From: Acinetobacter colistiniresistens
GTDB taxonomy: Bacteria; Pseudomonadota; Gammaproteobacteria; Pseudomonadales; Moraxellaceae
NCBI RefSeq assembly: GCF_024582815.1
Contig: NZ_CP102099.1
Span: 3,472,001-3,536,000, forward strand
Length of the DNA: 64,000 bases
Reading direction: 5' to 3'
This document shows, one piece after another, positions 1 to 13,037 of this stretch. Every line of letters begins with the position of its first letter. The first letter of the stretch is position 1. The notes under the pieces are model-generated. The model was not told the DNA's origin, did no database searches, and saw only the letters and a list, made by a program, of their open reading frames with translations. The position numbers were made by a program, and so were the translations under genes.

Positions 1-754
1 GGTGAATCGCGTCTTTTTGCCGAACAGGTAATGCTTGATCTGACAACACAGCACGCAACATCTGATCAGTACTGGAAAATTCAGATAGATCATTGGCACC
101 AAAGGGTTTCGCTTTACCTAATTCCAAAGTACTACTCGCAGCCTGAAAACGTTCAGCAGTAAAATGAGTAAAAGTTTTACCCGCCGCATTGTGATAGACC
201 AATGCATCCAAATCAGCGGCATTCAGACTTTGAATCAAAAAATCATCATAAGGATGTGTTTGGTAAGGAAATAAGGCAAATACTGGCAATAACGATGTAC
301 GAATCGCGGTATGCAAATCATAATGATAGCGCTGACTCGCTGGACTGCTCTGCTGAAAAAACTGTGCTGTGACTTGCTCTAAATGTGCTGCTCGTTCAGT
401 TTCCTGATCCTGAATTAAATGCTGATATGCACCACAGAACATGCGGTTCATATCATTCTCTAAATAACGTACCCCATGACGGATCGCCTCAGGATTACCC
501 AAAACGAAAAGTACCTGTACTGCAAGTGCTAAACGCTCAGCAAATAAGTCATGAATGATCTGATCCAATAGCTCGATGGGTGCAGTTTCATTGCCATGAA
601 TGCCTGCCGAAAGTACGATGGTTTTTCCATAGCCAGTCTTGGGTGTACATTGCAATAGCCCTTCACCTAGCCACTGCCATGTAAATCCTGCTATTTCACC
701 TTGCATCTGCACAGGCATTTTCTGCGCGAGTGTCAACGCCAATAGATCAACCAT
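1..754 (-). CDS. astE: Succinylglutamate desuccinylase (partial, C-terminus beyond left edge)
   Basis: Last step of the arginine succinyltransferase pathway: zinc-dependent hydrolysis of N-succinylglutamate to succinate and glutamate in the cytoplasm. The frame starts at ATG 754 ([14 protein letters not shown]) and runs open to base 1, about 251 codons of a family usually near 320-330 residues, so the C-terminus lies outside the window. Visible metallopeptidase motifs are HGNE (zinc His and Glu) about residue 53, [10 protein letters not shown] (third zinc His) and [11 protein letters not shown] carrying the likely catalytic Glu. It is the last gene of astC-A-D-B-E, 34 bases downstream of astB. 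Identification is firm from motifs plus operon position. Confidence 0.95.
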   Translation of the reverse strand, partial: MVDLLALTLAQKMPVQMQGEIAGFTWQWLGEGLLQCTPKTGYGKTIVLSAGIHGNETAPIELLDQIIHDLFAERLALAVQVLFVLGNPEAIRHGVRYLENDMNRMFCGAYQHLIQDQETERAAHLEQVTAQFFQQSSPASQRYHYDLHTAIRTSLLPVFALFPYQTHPYDDFLIQSLNAADLDALVYHNAAGKTFTHFTAERFQAASSTLELGKAKPFGANDLSEFSSTDQMLRAVLSDQALPVRQKDAIH

Positions 755-788
755 GTACTTTCATCCTTAAAAGCTGTTATTGAAGGTT

Positions 789-2129
789 TTATCTCTGGAA
801 GTGATAAACCGAACCTAGTGCCAAAATTTTTGTGAGCTCATCCAGTGCCGTACGGCTCTCAATCAATAAACATGGATCAGCCAGATCATCCTGCGTTAAT
901 TCATCACGATAATGCTGATCCACCCACTGATTTAAGGTTTTGAACAAAGCATCATTCATAAACAAGTTCGGATTTACTGCATTCAGTTCAGCTTCATTCA
1001 CAGCAACCCGCAATCTCAAACATGCTGGTCCACCGCCATTACGCATACTTTCACGCAAATCAAACACCTTAATGTCATCAATTGGCGTTCCCATTTGAAT
1101 CATGTCAGTCAAATAGCTCCATACGGCTTGGTTTTGACGTGATTCTTCTGGTACCACAATGCTCATGCCACCATCAGCACGCGTTAAAATCTGGCTATTA
1201 AATAGATACGTTGAAACTGCATCTTCTACCGTCACACGATTGTCTGGTACTTCAATCGAAATAAACTCTTGCTCGATCCCCGCCATTTTTCTACGGATGT
1301 CATCCAAGGCCAGCGCTTGATTTAAAAAAGCGTGTTGATGATGGAATAACACCTGCTGATTACTCACGGCGATCACATCATTATGAAATACACCTTGATC
1401 AATCACATCTGGATTTTGCTGAATGAATACTGTGCGTTTCGCATCTAAACGATGTAAACGTGCAATCGCTTCACTTGCCTCACGGGTTTGACGCGCAGGA
1501 AATTTCTGCGGTGCAACCGTCCCACCCAGTTGCTGTTGTCCATAGACAAAAACCTGTATACCTGCCTGATCATATGCACCGCCAAGACGGTTATGATTGG
1601 CTGCACCTTCATCTCCAAACAAGGCAGCTTCTGGCAGGGCTTCATGATGTGCAAAATATACATCATTATTGAACATGGCTTGAAGAATACGGGTAGTCGT
1701 ATGATGCTCAATTGATCGATGAAACTTATTATTTAAGTTTGCCGCAGTAAAATGCATACGCCCGTCAGCACTATCTGCCGATGGAGACACCGTACACGAG
1801 TTAGCCGTCCACATCGATGATGCTGAACTCAGTGATGATAATAAGGCTGGCGCAGTACGCATGGCTTGAGTAATGACATCAATATCACTGCCGGTAAAGC
1901 CCAAACGGCGCAGCGTTGGCACATGTGGGCGTTCTTGTGGTGCAAATACCCCTTGCTTGAGACCTAAATCCGCAAGCGCCTTCATTTTTTTCAAGCCTTG
2001 TTTTGCGGCTAATTTCGGATTTGATGCATTATTACGGTTTTTAGTCGATGCAACATTACCGAATGATAAGCCTGCATAATGATGCGTCGGCCCAACCAAA
2101 CCATCAAAATTGATTTCATAACCTGACAT
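789..2129 (-). CDS. astB: N-succinylarginine dihydrolase
   Basis: Second enzyme of arginine succinyltransferase catabolism: N-succinylarginine plus two water gives N-succinylornithine, two ammonia and CO2. The 446-residue length matches the family. Recognisable blocks are the N-terminal [29 protein letters not shown] with the conserved His, and [14 protein letters not shown] with the nucleophilic Cys near residue 370 of this guanidino-modifying (amidinotransferase-fold) family. It starts at ATG 2129, 32 bases after the astD stop, and shares the minus-strand operon with astD, astA and astC upstream and astE downstream. Confidence 0.97.
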   Translation of the reverse strand: MSGYEINFDGLVGPTHHYAGLSFGNVASTKNRNNASNPKLAAKQGLKKMKALADLGLKQGVFAPQERPHVPTLRRLGFTGSDIDVITQAMRTAPALLSSLSSASSMWTANSCTVSPSADSADGRMHFTAANLNNKFHRSIEHHTTTRILQAMFNNDVYFAHHEALPEAALFGDEGAANHNRLGGAYDQAGIQVFVYGQQQLGGTVAPQKFPARQTREASEAIARLHRLDAKRTVFIQQNPDVIDQGVFHNDVIAVSNQQVLFHHQHAFLNQALALDDIRRKMAGIEQEFISIEVPDNRVTVEDAVSTYLFNSQILTRADGGMSIVVPEESRQNQAVWSYLTDMIQMGTPIDDIKVFDLRESMRNGGGPACLRLRVAVNEAELNAVNPNLFMNDALFKTLNQWVDQHYRDELTQDDLADPCLLIESRTALDELTKILALGSVYHFQR

Positions 2130-2161
2130 ATTCTTCTCCCTGTGTCCCGATACCCGCTGAC

Positions 2162-4674
<2,513 letters not shown>

Positions 4675-4695
4675 GGGCAGATGCTCACGGCAGAC

Positions 4696-5901
4696 TTAGA
4701 GACGTGCTAATGCACGGGTAAAACGGTTTAGACCTTCATCAATATCCTGTTGTGGAATGATCAGTGAAGGAGTAAAACGAACCACATCGGCGCCCGCCAC
4801 CAAAGCCAGTAATCCTTCTTCACCCGCCAGTGTAACGATATTTTTTGCTTTGCCTGCATGCTCATCTTTCAGCACACAGCCAATCAATAGACCTTGCCCA
4901 CGGATTTCTTTGAACAACCCATATTCCGCATTGATTTTGTTTAGGGCATCAATGAAATATTGATGACGTTGCTTTACACCATCTAAGACTTCAGGCGTAT
5001 TGATCAATTCAAATACCGCACCTGCCACCGCACAAGCCAATGGGTTACCACCATAGGTGGTCCCGTGATCGCCTACTGCATACATGTTGGCATAGTGGTC
5101 TGTGGTGATCATTGCACCAATTGGAAAACCACCACCCAATGCTTTTGCCGTGGTTAAAATATCAGGCGTAACACCCGTGTTCATGTAGGCATATAAGGAA
5201 CCTGTACGACCAACACCAGTTTGTACCTCATCAAAAATCAGTACCGCACCTTTTTCATCACAGAGTGCACGTAAACCTTTTAAGAACTCAATATTTGCAG
5301 GAAGAACACCGCCTTCACCTTGAATCGGTTCTACAATCACCGCACAGGTGTTGTCAGTAATTACGGCTTTCGCAGCTTCAAGATCATTAAAAGCAGTATG
5401 TTCAATGCCACCTGGTAAAGGTGCAAAATCTTGAGAATATTTTGGCTGACCGCCCGCTGTTACGGTAAATAAGGTACGACCATGAAAGGCATTTTTAAAG
5501 GCTACGATCTGGTTCTTATTTGCATTGCCACTGAGTAAACCCACTTTACGCGCCAGTTTTAATGCGGCTTCATTGGCTTCGGCACCAGAATTACAGAAAA
5601 AGACCTTATCAGCAAAAGTGCTGTCGACCAATTGTTTCGCGAGGCGTAATACTGGTTCATTGGTATAACCATTGCCGATATGCCACAATTTTTGCGCTTG
5701 CTCAGTCAAGGCTTTTACTGCAACAGGATGTGCATGGCCTAAAGCATTTACCGCGATCCCACCTGCAAAATCAATATATTCTTTATCGTTTTGATCCCAC
5801 AGACGTGAACCTTCGCCACGCACTAAAATGAAATTTGCCGGGGCAAAAACGGGAACCATCCACTCATTAAAGTTACTACGTGTAATTGCGACTTCGCTCA
5901 T
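4696..5901 (-). CDS. astC: Succinylornithine aminotransferase
   Basis: PLP-dependent class III aminotransferase converting N2-succinylornithine and 2-oxoglutarate to succinylglutamate semialdehyde and glutamate. It has 401 residues. The PLP lysine is in [15 protein letters not shown], the cofactor-binding block in [17 protein letters not shown], and the carboxylate-binding region in [11 protein letters not shown]. It is close to ArgD (acetylornithine aminotransferase) and may share that activity, but first position in the ast operon supports AstC. An AGGAAG-like ribosome-binding site precedes ATG 5901. Confidence 0.95.
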   Translation of the reverse strand: MSEVAITRSNFNEWMVPVFAPANFILVRGEGSRLWDQNDKEYIDFAGGIAVNALGHAHPVAVKALTEQAQKLWHIGNGYTNEPVLRLAKQLVDSTFADKVFFCNSGAEANEAALKLARKVGLLSGNANKNQIVAFKNAFHGRTLFTVTAGGQPKYSQDFAPLPGGIEHTAFNDLEAAKAVITDNTCAVIVEPIQGEGGVLPANIEFLKGLRALCDEKGAVLIFDEVQTGVGRTGSLYAYMNTGVTPDILTTAKALGGGFPIGAMITTDHYANMYAVGDHGTTYGGNPLACAVAGAVFELINTPEVLDGVKQRHQYFIDALNKINAEYGLFKEIRGQGLLIGCVLKDEHAGKAKNIVTLAGEEGLLALVAGADVVRFTPSLIIPQQDIDEGLNRFTRALARL

Positions 5902-5979
5902 TTTATTTACTCACTTCCTGTTTAATCTTCAGGCTTATTGAATGCTCAACAAGCCCTTTACTTTCATTTTTTGAATTGC

Positions 5980-7254
5980 TTAACCCGGGAAAATACCGCG
6001 TTCTTTGCGCGCTTTCAGAATACGCTCACAGGCCAAGATATATGCTGCCGTCCGCAAGCTACATTCTTTCTGTGCTGCGGTATTCCAGACATCAGCAATG
6101 GCTTGGATCATCAGTTTGTCTAGACGTTCATTGATCTCCTCTTCGCTCCAGAAGTAACTCGCCATATCTTGAACCCATTCAAAATAACTGACGGTTACAC
6201 CACCTGCGTTACAGATCACATCAGGTACAACGGTAATGTCACGACTGACAAACACGTCATCGGCTTCTGGATAAGTTGGGCCGTTGGCGCCTTCAAGTAC
6301 GATTTTGGCTTTTAATTTTTGTGCGCGTTCAACGGTAATCTGACTTTCCAATGCTGCTGGAATCAGGATGTCCATCTCAACCGTCCAGAATTCCTCATCT
6401 GAAATCACGGTTGAATCTGCAAAGTCCTTCACTCCACCAGTTTCCACCACATGTTTTTGTAGTGCTTTTACATCCAGGCCTTCTGCATTAAAAATCGTGC
6501 CTGTGTGGTCTTGTACCGCAACAATTTTTGCACCTGCATGGCTAAACAAATAAGCTGCTTCATTGCCCACGTTACCAAAGCCTTGTACAGCGACTTTGCT
6601 GCCTTCGACAGGTAATTTAATACGTTCTGCAACTTGCATACCCGTTACAAATACACCGCGGCCTGTGGCACGAACGCGGCCAAGTGAACCACCTAAATGT
6701 ACAGGTTTGCCTGTTACCACACCCGTGACGGTATGACCTTTAATACTTGAATAGGTATCCATCATCCAGCCCATGATGTTGGCATTGGTGCCGACATCGG
6801 GTGCAGGAATATCAATTTGTGGACCAATAATTGGGCTGATTTCACTGGTAAAACGGCGGGTTAACCGTTCTAATTCACGTGGTGAAAGCTCTTTGGGATT
6901 CACGCGAATCCCCCCTTTAGCCCCACCGAATGGTAAATTAAGTACCGCGGTTTTAATGGTCATCCATGCAGACAATGCCATGACTTCGTTCAATTCAACA
7001 TCTTGATGATAACGAATACCGCCTTTACCTGGACCACGTGATAAATTGTGTTGTACGCGATAACCTTCAAAATGACGGATTGAGCCATCATCCATTACGA
7101 TTGGTACATCGACAATTAGGGTACGTTTTGGCGTTTTCAGTGTATTGACAAAGTTGCTGAGGTCAGCATCCAAATAAGGTGCCACTCGATCGACCTGAGT
7201 GAGAAAAGTTTGCCAAGCACTGCCATTTTGAGCCGCATATGATAAAGACATCAT
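5980..7254 (-). CDS. gdhA: Glutamate dehydrogenase (Glu/Leu/Phe/Val dehydrogenase family)
   Basis: Oxidative deamination of glutamate to 2-oxoglutarate and ammonia. It is 424 residues, a hexameric GDH of the short class. The catalytic-lysine block [13 protein letters not shown], the substrate block [12 protein letters not shown] and the Rossmann [12 protein letters not shown] are all present. The gene is 78 bases upstream of astC on the same strand and divergent from an Lrp-type regulator, so glutamate made by the AST pathway can feed straight into the TCA cycle. NAD or NADP preference is not clear from the sequence. Two start codons in tandem (7254 and 7251) follow an AAGGA site; the second is better spaced. 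Confidence 0.92.
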   Translation of the reverse strand: MMSLSYAAQNGSAWQTFLTQVDRVAPYLDADLSNFVNTLKTPKRTLIVDVPIVMDDGSIRHFEGYRVQHNLSRGPGKGGIRYHQDVELNEVMALSAWMTIKTAVLNLPFGGAKGGIRVNPKELSPRELERLTRRFTSEISPIIGPQIDIPAPDVGTNANIMGWMMDTYSSIKGHTVTGVVTGKPVHLGGSLGRVRATGRGVFVTGMQVAERIKLPVEGSKVAVQGFGNVGNEAAYLFSHAGAKIVAVQDHTGTIFNAEGLDVKALQKHVVETGGVKDFADSTVISDEEFWTVEMDILIPAALESQITVERAQKLKAKIVLEGANGPTYPEADDVFVSRDITVVPDVICNAGGVTVSYFEWVQDMASYFWSEEEINERLDKLMIQAIADVWNTAAQKECSLRTAAYILACERILKARKERGIFPG

Positions 7255-7398
7255 CTATTCCTTAATTAATCCATTGTCCCTGTTGTTCACAGATTCCCTT
7301 TGTTTCAGGGCATCCTACCCCATCCTCCCTGGTGTGCATTTTTGTGCTTTTCTGCAAAAGTAAAAATGCTTGGGGTGCTGTATAGTCATTATTATTAA

Positions 7399-7430
7399 GA
7401 ATCAAATTGATTCACAAAATTTGTTATAAT
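7399..7430. promoter_or_regulatory. Divergent promoter region of gdhA and lrp-like gene with palindrome
   Basis: The intergenic region holds a perfect 6-3-6 inverted repeat GAATCAAATTGATTC (7399-7413) and a TATAAT -10 element (7425-7430) reading toward the regulator gene. Lrp/AsnC proteins commonly autoregulate and control the neighbouring divergent gene, so this palindrome is a candidate site. The -35 is not clear. Confidence 0.4.
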
Positions 7431-7478
7431 GATTAAAATGAATTATTTTTTATCAATTTGCTAATAGTAAATATCAAA

Positions 7479-7901
7479 ATGAACAATATCGATCATATTA
7501 TATTAGGATTACTCAAAGACAATGCACGGATGTCAATTACCGACTTAGCAGCAAAAACACGTGTGTCACGCGCCACAGTACAAAAGCGAATTGAATACAT
7601 GGAGTCCACGGGTGTCATCACAGGTTATACAGTACGGTTCCGTCCAAATGCAGAGAAGAATATTATCCGGGCCTGGATGAATATTATGGTGGAAGGTACA
7701 CGGGCTCAGGCTGTTATTCGGGAGTTGCGCCTAGAGTCCGCTGTGGAACGTCTACATACCACCAATGGCAAGTGGGATCTGCTGGTGGAACTCCAATCCG
7801 ACAGCTTAGAGAATTTCGATAAAGCATTGGAACGAATCCGAAATATTTCAGGCATTTATAATAGCGAAACCAGCATTTTACTCTCCACCTACAAAACCTA
7901 A
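7479..7901 (+). CDS. Lrp/AsnC-family transcriptional regulator
   Basis: DNA-binding regulator with an N-terminal winged HTH (LKDNARMSITDLAAKTRVS, residues about 11-50) and a C-terminal RAM/ligand-binding domain of about 70 residues. With ATG 7479 it has 140 residues, a usual Lrp length; a TTG seven codons upstream is possible but less likely. It is divergent from gdhA-ast, so the probable job is amino-acid-responsive control of glutamate dehydrogenase and/or arginine catabolism. That role is inferred from position. It ends in a strong bidirectional terminator. Confidence 0.9.
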   Translation: MNNIDHIILGLLKDNARMSITDLAAKTRVSRATVQKRIEYMESTGVITGYTVRFRPNAEKNIIRAWMNIMVEGTRAQAVIRELRLESAVERLHTTNGKWDLLVELQSDSLENFDKALERIRNISGIYNSETSILLSTYKT

Positions 7902-7932
7902 AAAAAGGGACTCTATTCAGAGTCCCTTTTTT
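7901..7932. terminator. Bidirectional rho-independent terminator
   Basis: GGGACTCT and AGAGTCCC form a perfect 8-bp stem with loop ATTC, flanked by an A6 tract on the left and a T6 tract on the right. It can stop both the lrp-like gene (plus) and maeA (minus), which converge here. Confidence 0.9.
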
Positions 7933-7947
7933 GTATCAGCTCATGGC

Positions 7948-9648
7948 TTAATAACTGACACGGCGATAACTACGATATTCAGGTGTCCAGAAATTATCTT
8001 CAATCGCTTGTTTCAAGACATCATTGCTCAACGGTACTGCCAAGCCATCAGCCATGGCCGCTTTTGCTACTTTAAAAGCAATAAATTTTGACACTTGTTG
8101 AATATCATTGATATTCGGCAATAAGTCTGCTGCTGCATTTTTCAAACGTGGTGAACAATCGGCCAAGGCGGTACTTGCAGCCATCAACATCGAATCGCTG
8201 ATATGAGTTGCGCCACATGCAATCACGCCTAAACCAATCCCTGGGAAAATATAGGAGTTATTGCATTGTGCAATGCTATATATCTTACCTTGGTAATAGA
8301 CGGGTGCAAATGGACTGCCTGTTGCCACAATTGCAGCACCTTGGGTCCACTCGATAATATCTTTTGGCTGTGCTTCAACCTGTGAGGTCGGGTTCGACAA
8401 AGGCAACACAATCGGATGTTTATAGTATTTGGCTAAGGTTTTGATCACTTCTTCACTAAACAGGCCAGCCTGACCAGAAACACCAATCAAGATACTCGGT
8501 TTGGCATTTTTCACCACATCCAATAAAGCGACATTGTCACCGCTATATTCCCAAGTCGCAATTGCATCGACAGGTGTTGCCAGTTTTTGCTGGAAGTTGA
8601 GTAAATTCGGTTGCTGATCGGTCATCAATCCAAAACGATCCACCATAAAGATACGTGAACGTGCTTCGTGATCACTCAGACCTTCATCCATCATTTGTCT
8701 GACGATCTGTTCTGCAATCCCGCAACCTGCTGAACCTGCTCCGACAAAAGTAACGGTTTGGTCTTTCAATTGTTTGCCTTGCGCGCGCGATGCGGCAATC
8801 AAGGTCGCAACCGTCACTGCGGCAGTGCCCTGAATGTCATCATTGAAACAACAAATTTTATCGCGGTATTGAGTCAATAAAGGCATAGCATTGGTTTGTG
8901 CAAAATCTTCGAACTGAATCAACACATCTGGCCAGCGTTGACGCACTGCCGTAATAATTTGCTCAACAAATTCATAATATTGCTCGCCACGAATACGTGG
9001 CTGTTTCCAGCCCATATAGATTGGGTCATCCAGCAATTCTTGGTTATTGGTTCCGACATCAATAGTAATCGGCAAAGTATAGGCAGGACTAATCCCTCCA
9101 CATGCGGTATAGAGCGACAATTTACCAATTGGAATGCCCATGCCACCAATACCCTGATCGCCTAGACCTAAAATACGCTCACCATCGGTAATCACAATCA
9201 CCTTAACGTTTTTCTTGTTGACGTTATGGATAATTTGATCGATGTATTGACGTTCTGGATAGGAAATAAAAATACCACGATGGCGACGGTAGATATCCGA
9301 AAAGCGCTGACAAGCTTCGCCAACGGTAGGCGTATAAATGATCGGCAGCATTTCATCTAAATGCTGACTCAATAAATTATAGAACAGCGTTTCATTGGTA
9401 TCTTGAATATTTCGCAAATAAATATGCTTATTCAAGTCGCTATCGAATGAAAGGTACTGTTGATACGAACGCTGGGTCTGCTCTTCAATATTCTCAATAT
9501 TGTATGGAACGAGGCCATGTAAGTTAAAATTCTCGCGTTCTTCTTCAGAAAATGCAGAGCCTTTATTTAGCAGAGGGAGTTCTAAAAGAGCATTTCCAGC
9601 ATAGTGAATATATAAAGGTTTTTTGGTTTTACTCGGGTTCACAGACAT
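7948..9648 (-). CDS. maeA: NAD-dependent malic enzyme (oxaloacetate-decarboxylating type)
   Basis: Oxidative decarboxylation of malate to pyruvate. With ATG 9648 the protein is 566 residues, matching E. coli MaeA (565); the frame is open 27 codons further to 9729, but that extension has no family similarity. Conserved blocks are [20 protein letters not shown] at the N-terminus, [13 protein letters not shown], the malic-enzyme signature region [15 protein letters not shown] with metal-binding Asp, and the Rossmann [12 protein letters not shown]. It converges on the lrp-like gene across a shared terminator. It is a single-gene unit that supplies pyruvate when cells grow on acids feeding the TCA cycle. 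Confidence 0.94.
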   Translation of the reverse strand: MSVNPSKTKKPLYIHYAGNALLELPLLNKGSAFSEEERENFNLHGLVPYNIENIEEQTQRSYQQYLSFDSDLNKHIYLRNIQDTNETLFYNLLSQHLDEMLPIIYTPTVGEACQRFSDIYRRHRGIFISYPERQYIDQIIHNVNKKNVKVIVITDGERILGLGDQGIGGMGIPIGKLSLYTACGGISPAYTLPITIDVGTNNQELLDDPIYMGWKQPRIRGEQYYEFVEQIITAVRQRWPDVLIQFEDFAQTNAMPLLTQYRDKICCFNDDIQGTAAVTVATLIAASRAQGKQLKDQTVTFVGAGSAGCGIAEQIVRQMMDEGLSDHEARSRIFMVDRFGLMTDQQPNLLNFQQKLATPVDAIATWEYSGDNVALLDVVKNAKPSILIGVSGQAGLFSEEVIKTLAKYYKHPIVLPLSNPTSQVEAQPKDIIEWTQGAAIVATGSPFAPVYYQGKIYSIAQCNNSYIFPGIGLGVIACGATHISDSMLMAASTALADCSPRLKNAAADLLPNINDIQQVSKFIAFKVAKAAMADGLAVPLSNDVLKQAIEDNFWTPEYRSYRRVSY

Positions 9649-10385
9649 ACCTGACTCTTTAGACTCTCTCTCAAATGTACGAAAAATGGATTGGCTGAAG
9701 CACTTTAAAAAAGGCTTTGGCATGGGCAATAATTTACACCAATCCGAGCCCGAAGCCGAATAATCTGACAGTATGTAAAGTGATTCAACATTTAGTAAAT
9801 AAATAGTAGTGCCTATTTTGGATCATTTTTTAACCTTCCATGCAACATTTTGAATTATTTTTGCAACATTGAGACTTAAATTGTAGTGAAATCGTTTGAT
9901 ACACGGTTTAACACAAATGAAAGCCTGACCCTCAGCCAGCATAGGCCATTTATCCAACTTACTGTTTTTGCTCTATCCTGCTTTGTTATTTGCCCGATTG
10001 TGTAATGAACAAAATGATAGATCGATCAATAAAACAAGATTCACAGCCATTAAACCCTCTAAAACACTACAAAATAGGACAATCTTTCTCAATTTCTTGC
10101 AAATAAGCCTCAATTTTATATGATTTTGAGTGAAAGCATTGCTCTCCCAATAACCTCCTTGTTTAACAGTGAGCAATGCCTTCACCCATAAAAATCAAAC
10201 AAATGAAAGATGAAATGATGTATCCAAATCACAACGGAAAATATTATCAATATATAAGCATTGATTAGAAGATTCTTCAGTTTTGATCCTTATTGTCATT
10301 TGCTTGATAATTATAAAAATTATCACTATTTTGATACATACCCCATCATCATTTGAATTTGAAACAGGTTCAATCAAGCAAACAC
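9649..10385. other. Long intergenic region without convincing gene
   Basis: About 740 AT-rich bases. The only open frames are short and have no ribosome-binding site or family-like sequence. The only structure seen is a 14-bp inverted repeat with one mismatch (10131-10144 and 10171-10184, core GCATTGCTC/GAGCAATGC, 26-base spacer). The maeA promoter should lie just above 9648. Confidence 0.5.
10131..10184. repeat. Inverted repeat, 14-bp arms
   Basis: TGAAAGCATTGCTC pairs with GAGCAATGCCTTCA apart from one mismatch. There is no T-tract on either side, so it is not an obvious terminator. It may be an operator or the foot of a small structured RNA; function unknown. Confidence 0.5.
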
Positions 10386-10772
10386 CTAGTTATTTTCTTG
10401 TTCAAATTCCTGAATCGCTTCTTTTGCAATCCGGAAACTGTCTACCGCAGCTGGCACACCACAGTAAATTGCAACCTGTAACAGTACTTCACGGATTTTT
10501 TCTTTTGGCACATCATTTCGTAACGCACCTTTGACATGAAGTTTAAGTTCATGCGGACGATTGAGCGCTGAAATCATAGCCAGATTAATCATGCTGCGTT
10601 CTGGTTTACTTAATTCCTCACGCCCCCAGACGGCTCCCCAACAATATTCTGTGACTAATTCCTGTAAAGGTAAGTTAAAGTCATCCGCATTATTGATTGA
10701 ATTATTGACGTAGCTTTCCCCAAGCACCTGTTTACGGATCGCTAAACCTTTTTCAAACTTTTCATTGCTCAT
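10386..10772 (-). CDS. Carboxymuconolactone decarboxylase family protein (PcaC-like)
   Basis: 128 residues, the size of stand-alone 4-carboxymuconolactone decarboxylases. It shows the family pattern EYCWGAVWGREELSKPERS, then HVKGALRND and a C-terminal IYCGVPAAVDSF. The canonical enzyme acts in the protocatechuate branch of the beta-ketoadipate pathway, but here the gene overlaps the downstream end of an aldehyde dehydrogenase gene by four bases (ATGA) and no other pca gene is present. The substrate is therefore unknown, and an AhpD-like or other decarboxylase role is possible. Confidence 0.8.
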   Translation of the reverse strand: MSNEKFEKGLAIRKQVLGESYVNNSINNADDFNLPLQELVTEYCWGAVWGREELSKPERSMINLAMISALNRPHELKLHVKGALRNDVPKEKIREVLLQVAIYCGVPAAVDSFRIAKEAIQEFEQENN

Positions 10773-12226
10773 GGATTCAATCCTCCAAATAAGGTGTATT
10801 TGATTTCAAGATAATCTTCAATGCCGTATTTTGAGCCTTCACGGCCCAAGCCTGAATGTTTAATTCCGCCAAAAGGAGCAACCTCATTGGAAATTAGACC
10901 TTTATTAATTCCCACCATCCCATATTCAAGTTGCTCACTCATGCGCCAGGCTCGTCCTAAATTTTGGGTATAACAATAAGCAGCTAGACCAAATTCCGTC
11001 GCATTCGCCATGGCTATTGCCTGCTGTTCGGTTTCAAATTTAAATACTGCTGCTAAAGGCCCAAAAGTTTCCTGAGTTGCAACATCCATTTTAGTTGTTG
11101 CATCGGCAATGATGGTCGGTTCATAAAAAAGCTCGCCGGCCTGATGGCGCTTTCCGCCGGTAATTAAGCGCCCGGCTTTGGCTAAGGCATCTGCAACATG
11201 TGCTTCCACTTTTTTCACTGCATTCGCATTAATTAAAGGACCAATTTCATTTCCTGCTTCGAGTCCGTTGCCAATGGCAAAAGCCTTTACTTTAAGACTT
11301 AAGGCCATAATGAAGCGTTCATAAATACCATCCTGAACCAGAAAACGATTTACACAAACACAGGTTTGTCCAGCATTACGATATTTGGCAATCACTGCCC
11401 CTTCAATTGCAGCATCCAAGTCAGCATCATCAAAGACAATGAACGGCGCATTACCACCCAACTCAAGTGAGACTTTCTTCAAAGTCTGAGCTGAACGCTG
11501 ATAAAGTAATTTCCCCACAGGTGTCGAGCCAGTGAAGGTAAATTTACGTACATCATCACTCTCAAAAATTGCATCACCAATGGTCACGGCATCCCCCGTG
11601 ATGACACTAAAAATTTCTGCTGGAATACCAGCCTGAATAGCAAGATCAACTAAAGCTAAAGCAGTAAAAGGAGTTTCTGGTGCAGGTTTTACAATACATG
11701 GACATCCTGCTGCCAAAGCAGGTGCAACTTTACGGGTAATCATGGCTGCCGGAAAATTCCATGGGGTAATCGCTGCAATGACTCCTATCGGCTGTTTACT
11801 CACGATAATACGTGCATCAGGATATGGGCTTGGAATGGTATCCCCATAGACCCGCTTGGCTTCCTCTGCGAACCATTCCACAAAGCTGGCGGCATATAGA
11901 ATTTCTCCTCTTGCCTCTGCTAAAGGTTTGCCCTGTTCACTGGTTAAAATAAATGCCAGCTCATCGGCATGTGCGACCATGAGATCAAACCATTTTCTTA
12001 AAATAATAGAACGATCTTTGGCTGTTTTATTTTTCCACGCTGCCCAATGCTTCACAGCAACCTGAATTGCACGATCCGCTTCAGCTTTGCCCATCTTCGG
12101 CACTGTTCCAATGACTTCTTGTGTCGCAGGATTATAAATCTCTGAAGTTTGCTGATTATCGGCATCACACCACTGCCCAGCAATAAGCGCTTGTTGGTGG
12201 AATAATTGCATTTGTTGAAGTTGCAT
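10769..12226 (-). CDS. gabD: Succinate-semialdehyde dehydrogenase-like aldehyde dehydrogenase
   Basis: NAD(P)-dependent oxidation of an aldehyde, most similar in pattern to GabD-type succinate-semialdehyde dehydrogenases (485 residues). The catalytic Cys is in NAGQTCVCVNR and the general-base Glu in LELGGNAPF; FTGSTPVGK binds the cofactor. It ends in the four-base overlap with the carboxymuconolactone-decarboxylase-like gene, so the two are translationally coupled. A decayed GntR-like reading frame lies just upstream on the other strand. Whether the true substrate is succinate semialdehyde or a related product of an aromatic pathway cannot be read from sequence. Confidence 0.8.
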   Translation of the reverse strand: MQLQQMQLFHQQALIAGQWCDADNQQTSEIYNPATQEVIGTVPKMGKAEADRAIQVAVKHWAAWKNKTAKDRSIILRKWFDLMVAHADELAFILTSEQGKPLAEARGEILYAASFVEWFAEEAKRVYGDTIPSPYPDARIIVSKQPIGVIAAITPWNFPAAMITRKVAPALAAGCPCIVKPAPETPFTALALVDLAIQAGIPAEIFSVITGDAVTIGDAIFESDDVRKFTFTGSTPVGKLLYQRSAQTLKKVSLELGGNAPFIVFDDADLDAAIEGAVIAKYRNAGQTCVCVNRFLVQDGIYERFIMALSLKVKAFAIGNGLEAGNEIGPLINANAVKKVEAHVADALAKAGRLITGGKRHQAGELFYEPTIIADATTKMDVATQETFGPLAAVFKFETEQQAIAMANATEFGLAAYCYTQNLGRAWRMSEQLEYGMVGINKGLISNEVAPFGGIKHSGLGREGSKYGIEDYLEIKYTLFGGLNP

Positions 12227-12525
12227 ACACGTTATCCTGTATTGGCGTTGGAATAGTTCAACAGATGATTAAAAATCTGAAAAACCACCCCTCCTGTATT
12301 ATGGCATACCAAATAAATCTTGAAAAAATTTTAGGTTGCTCGAATGTGATGACTCATCCTAAAAATAATAGAACAACGTCAGGTTTAATAATTTGTTCCA
12401 CTTTCCGTCATCACCCATAGCCAGTGAGTCTTGAGTTCCACCAATAAAGGGATCATTTTTACTCATGATATATTCAGCAACCAAAGAAAGCTGTTTATGG
12501 TCAATTGCGAGCCCCAGAATAGACC
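12227..12525. other. Intergenic region upstream of the aldehyde dehydrogenase
   Basis: Should hold the promoter of the gabD-like operon. On the minus strand about 55 codons (12525 down to 12359) read like genuine protein (GLAIDHKQLSLVAEYI, then FIGGTQDSLAMGDDGK) without a start of their own, possibly the tail of a lost gene. I do not recognise the family. Confidence 0.35.
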
Positions 12526-12684
12526 ATGAAATCAACCAAACGTGAAGTCTCAGGTTATCAACGTATAAAAAATATGTGTGAAGCCATTTACTTGCATCAA
12601 GATGCTGAGAAGGCCAAACAGGCTGTTGCTGAACATATTGCCGAAGCTGCCTCAGTAGCAAAAAACATTTTGGAAAGTTCATAA
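12526..12684 (+). pseudogene. Short remnant resembling the C-terminus of a GntR/FCD regulator
   Basis: 52-codon frame from ATG 12526 to TAA 12684, directly preceded in frame by a stop. Its sequence RIKNMCEAIYLHQDAEKAKQ followed by AVAEHIAEAASVAKNI matches the usual end of FCD-domain GntR regulators (helix, GDxxxA-type turn, HI...A). No DNA-binding domain precedes it, so it is probably a leftover of a regulator that once stood divergent to the gabD-like operon. It could instead be a real small protein, but no ribosome-binding site is visible. Confidence 0.4.
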
Positions 12685-12740
12685 TTCAAATGGAACTATA
12701 AATGCCGTTAAAGCCTTAAAGAGAACAAAAGGATATAAGA

Positions 12741-13028
12741 ATGTCAGCTTACTGGATTGCACACGTTACGGTTCATGATCTGGAGCAATATAAACAATAT
12801 ATGGCTTTAGCACCGCAGGCTTTTGAAAAATATGGCGCAACGTTTCTTGCCAGAGGCGGCAACTCAACTTGCTTAGAAGGCACAGAATATCAACGTCATG
12901 TTATTATTGAGTTTTCTGATTTAAAAACAGCTGAAGCTTGTTATCATTCAGAAGAATATTCAAAAGCACGTCTTGCCCGTCAAGGTTGCGCTGATGTAAT
13001 GATCAGTATTGTAGAAAGTCTAGATTAA
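12741..13028 (+). CDS. DUF1330 domain protein
   Basis: 95 residues beginning MSAYWIAHVTVHDLEQYKQY, the typical DUF1330 (dimeric ferredoxin-like alpha/beta barrel) pattern with FLARGG and IIEFSDLKTAEACYHSEEY. A ribosome-binding site (AAAGGA) precedes ATG 12741. The family has no fixed biochemical role; members often accompany small-molecule catabolic genes. It is followed by a strong palindrome/terminator. Confidence 0.85.
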   Translation: MSAYWIAHVTVHDLEQYKQYMALAPQAFEKYGATFLARGGNSTCLEGTEYQRHVIIEFSDLKTAEACYHSEEYSKARLARQGCADVMISIVESLD

Positions 13029-13037
13029 TCGAAATAT

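Noticed and set aside
7948..9729. Longer malic enzyme start at 9729
   Set aside because: The extra 27 residues do not resemble the family, and ATG 9648 gives the usual length.
9973..10377. Two short minus-strand frames in the gap after maeA
   Set aside because: Low-complexity AT-rich sequence, no ribosome-binding site, no recognisable domains.
10386..10772. Assignment as pcaC of the protocatechuate pathway
   Set aside because: No other pca gene is present and it is coupled to an aldehyde dehydrogenase, so only the family is named.
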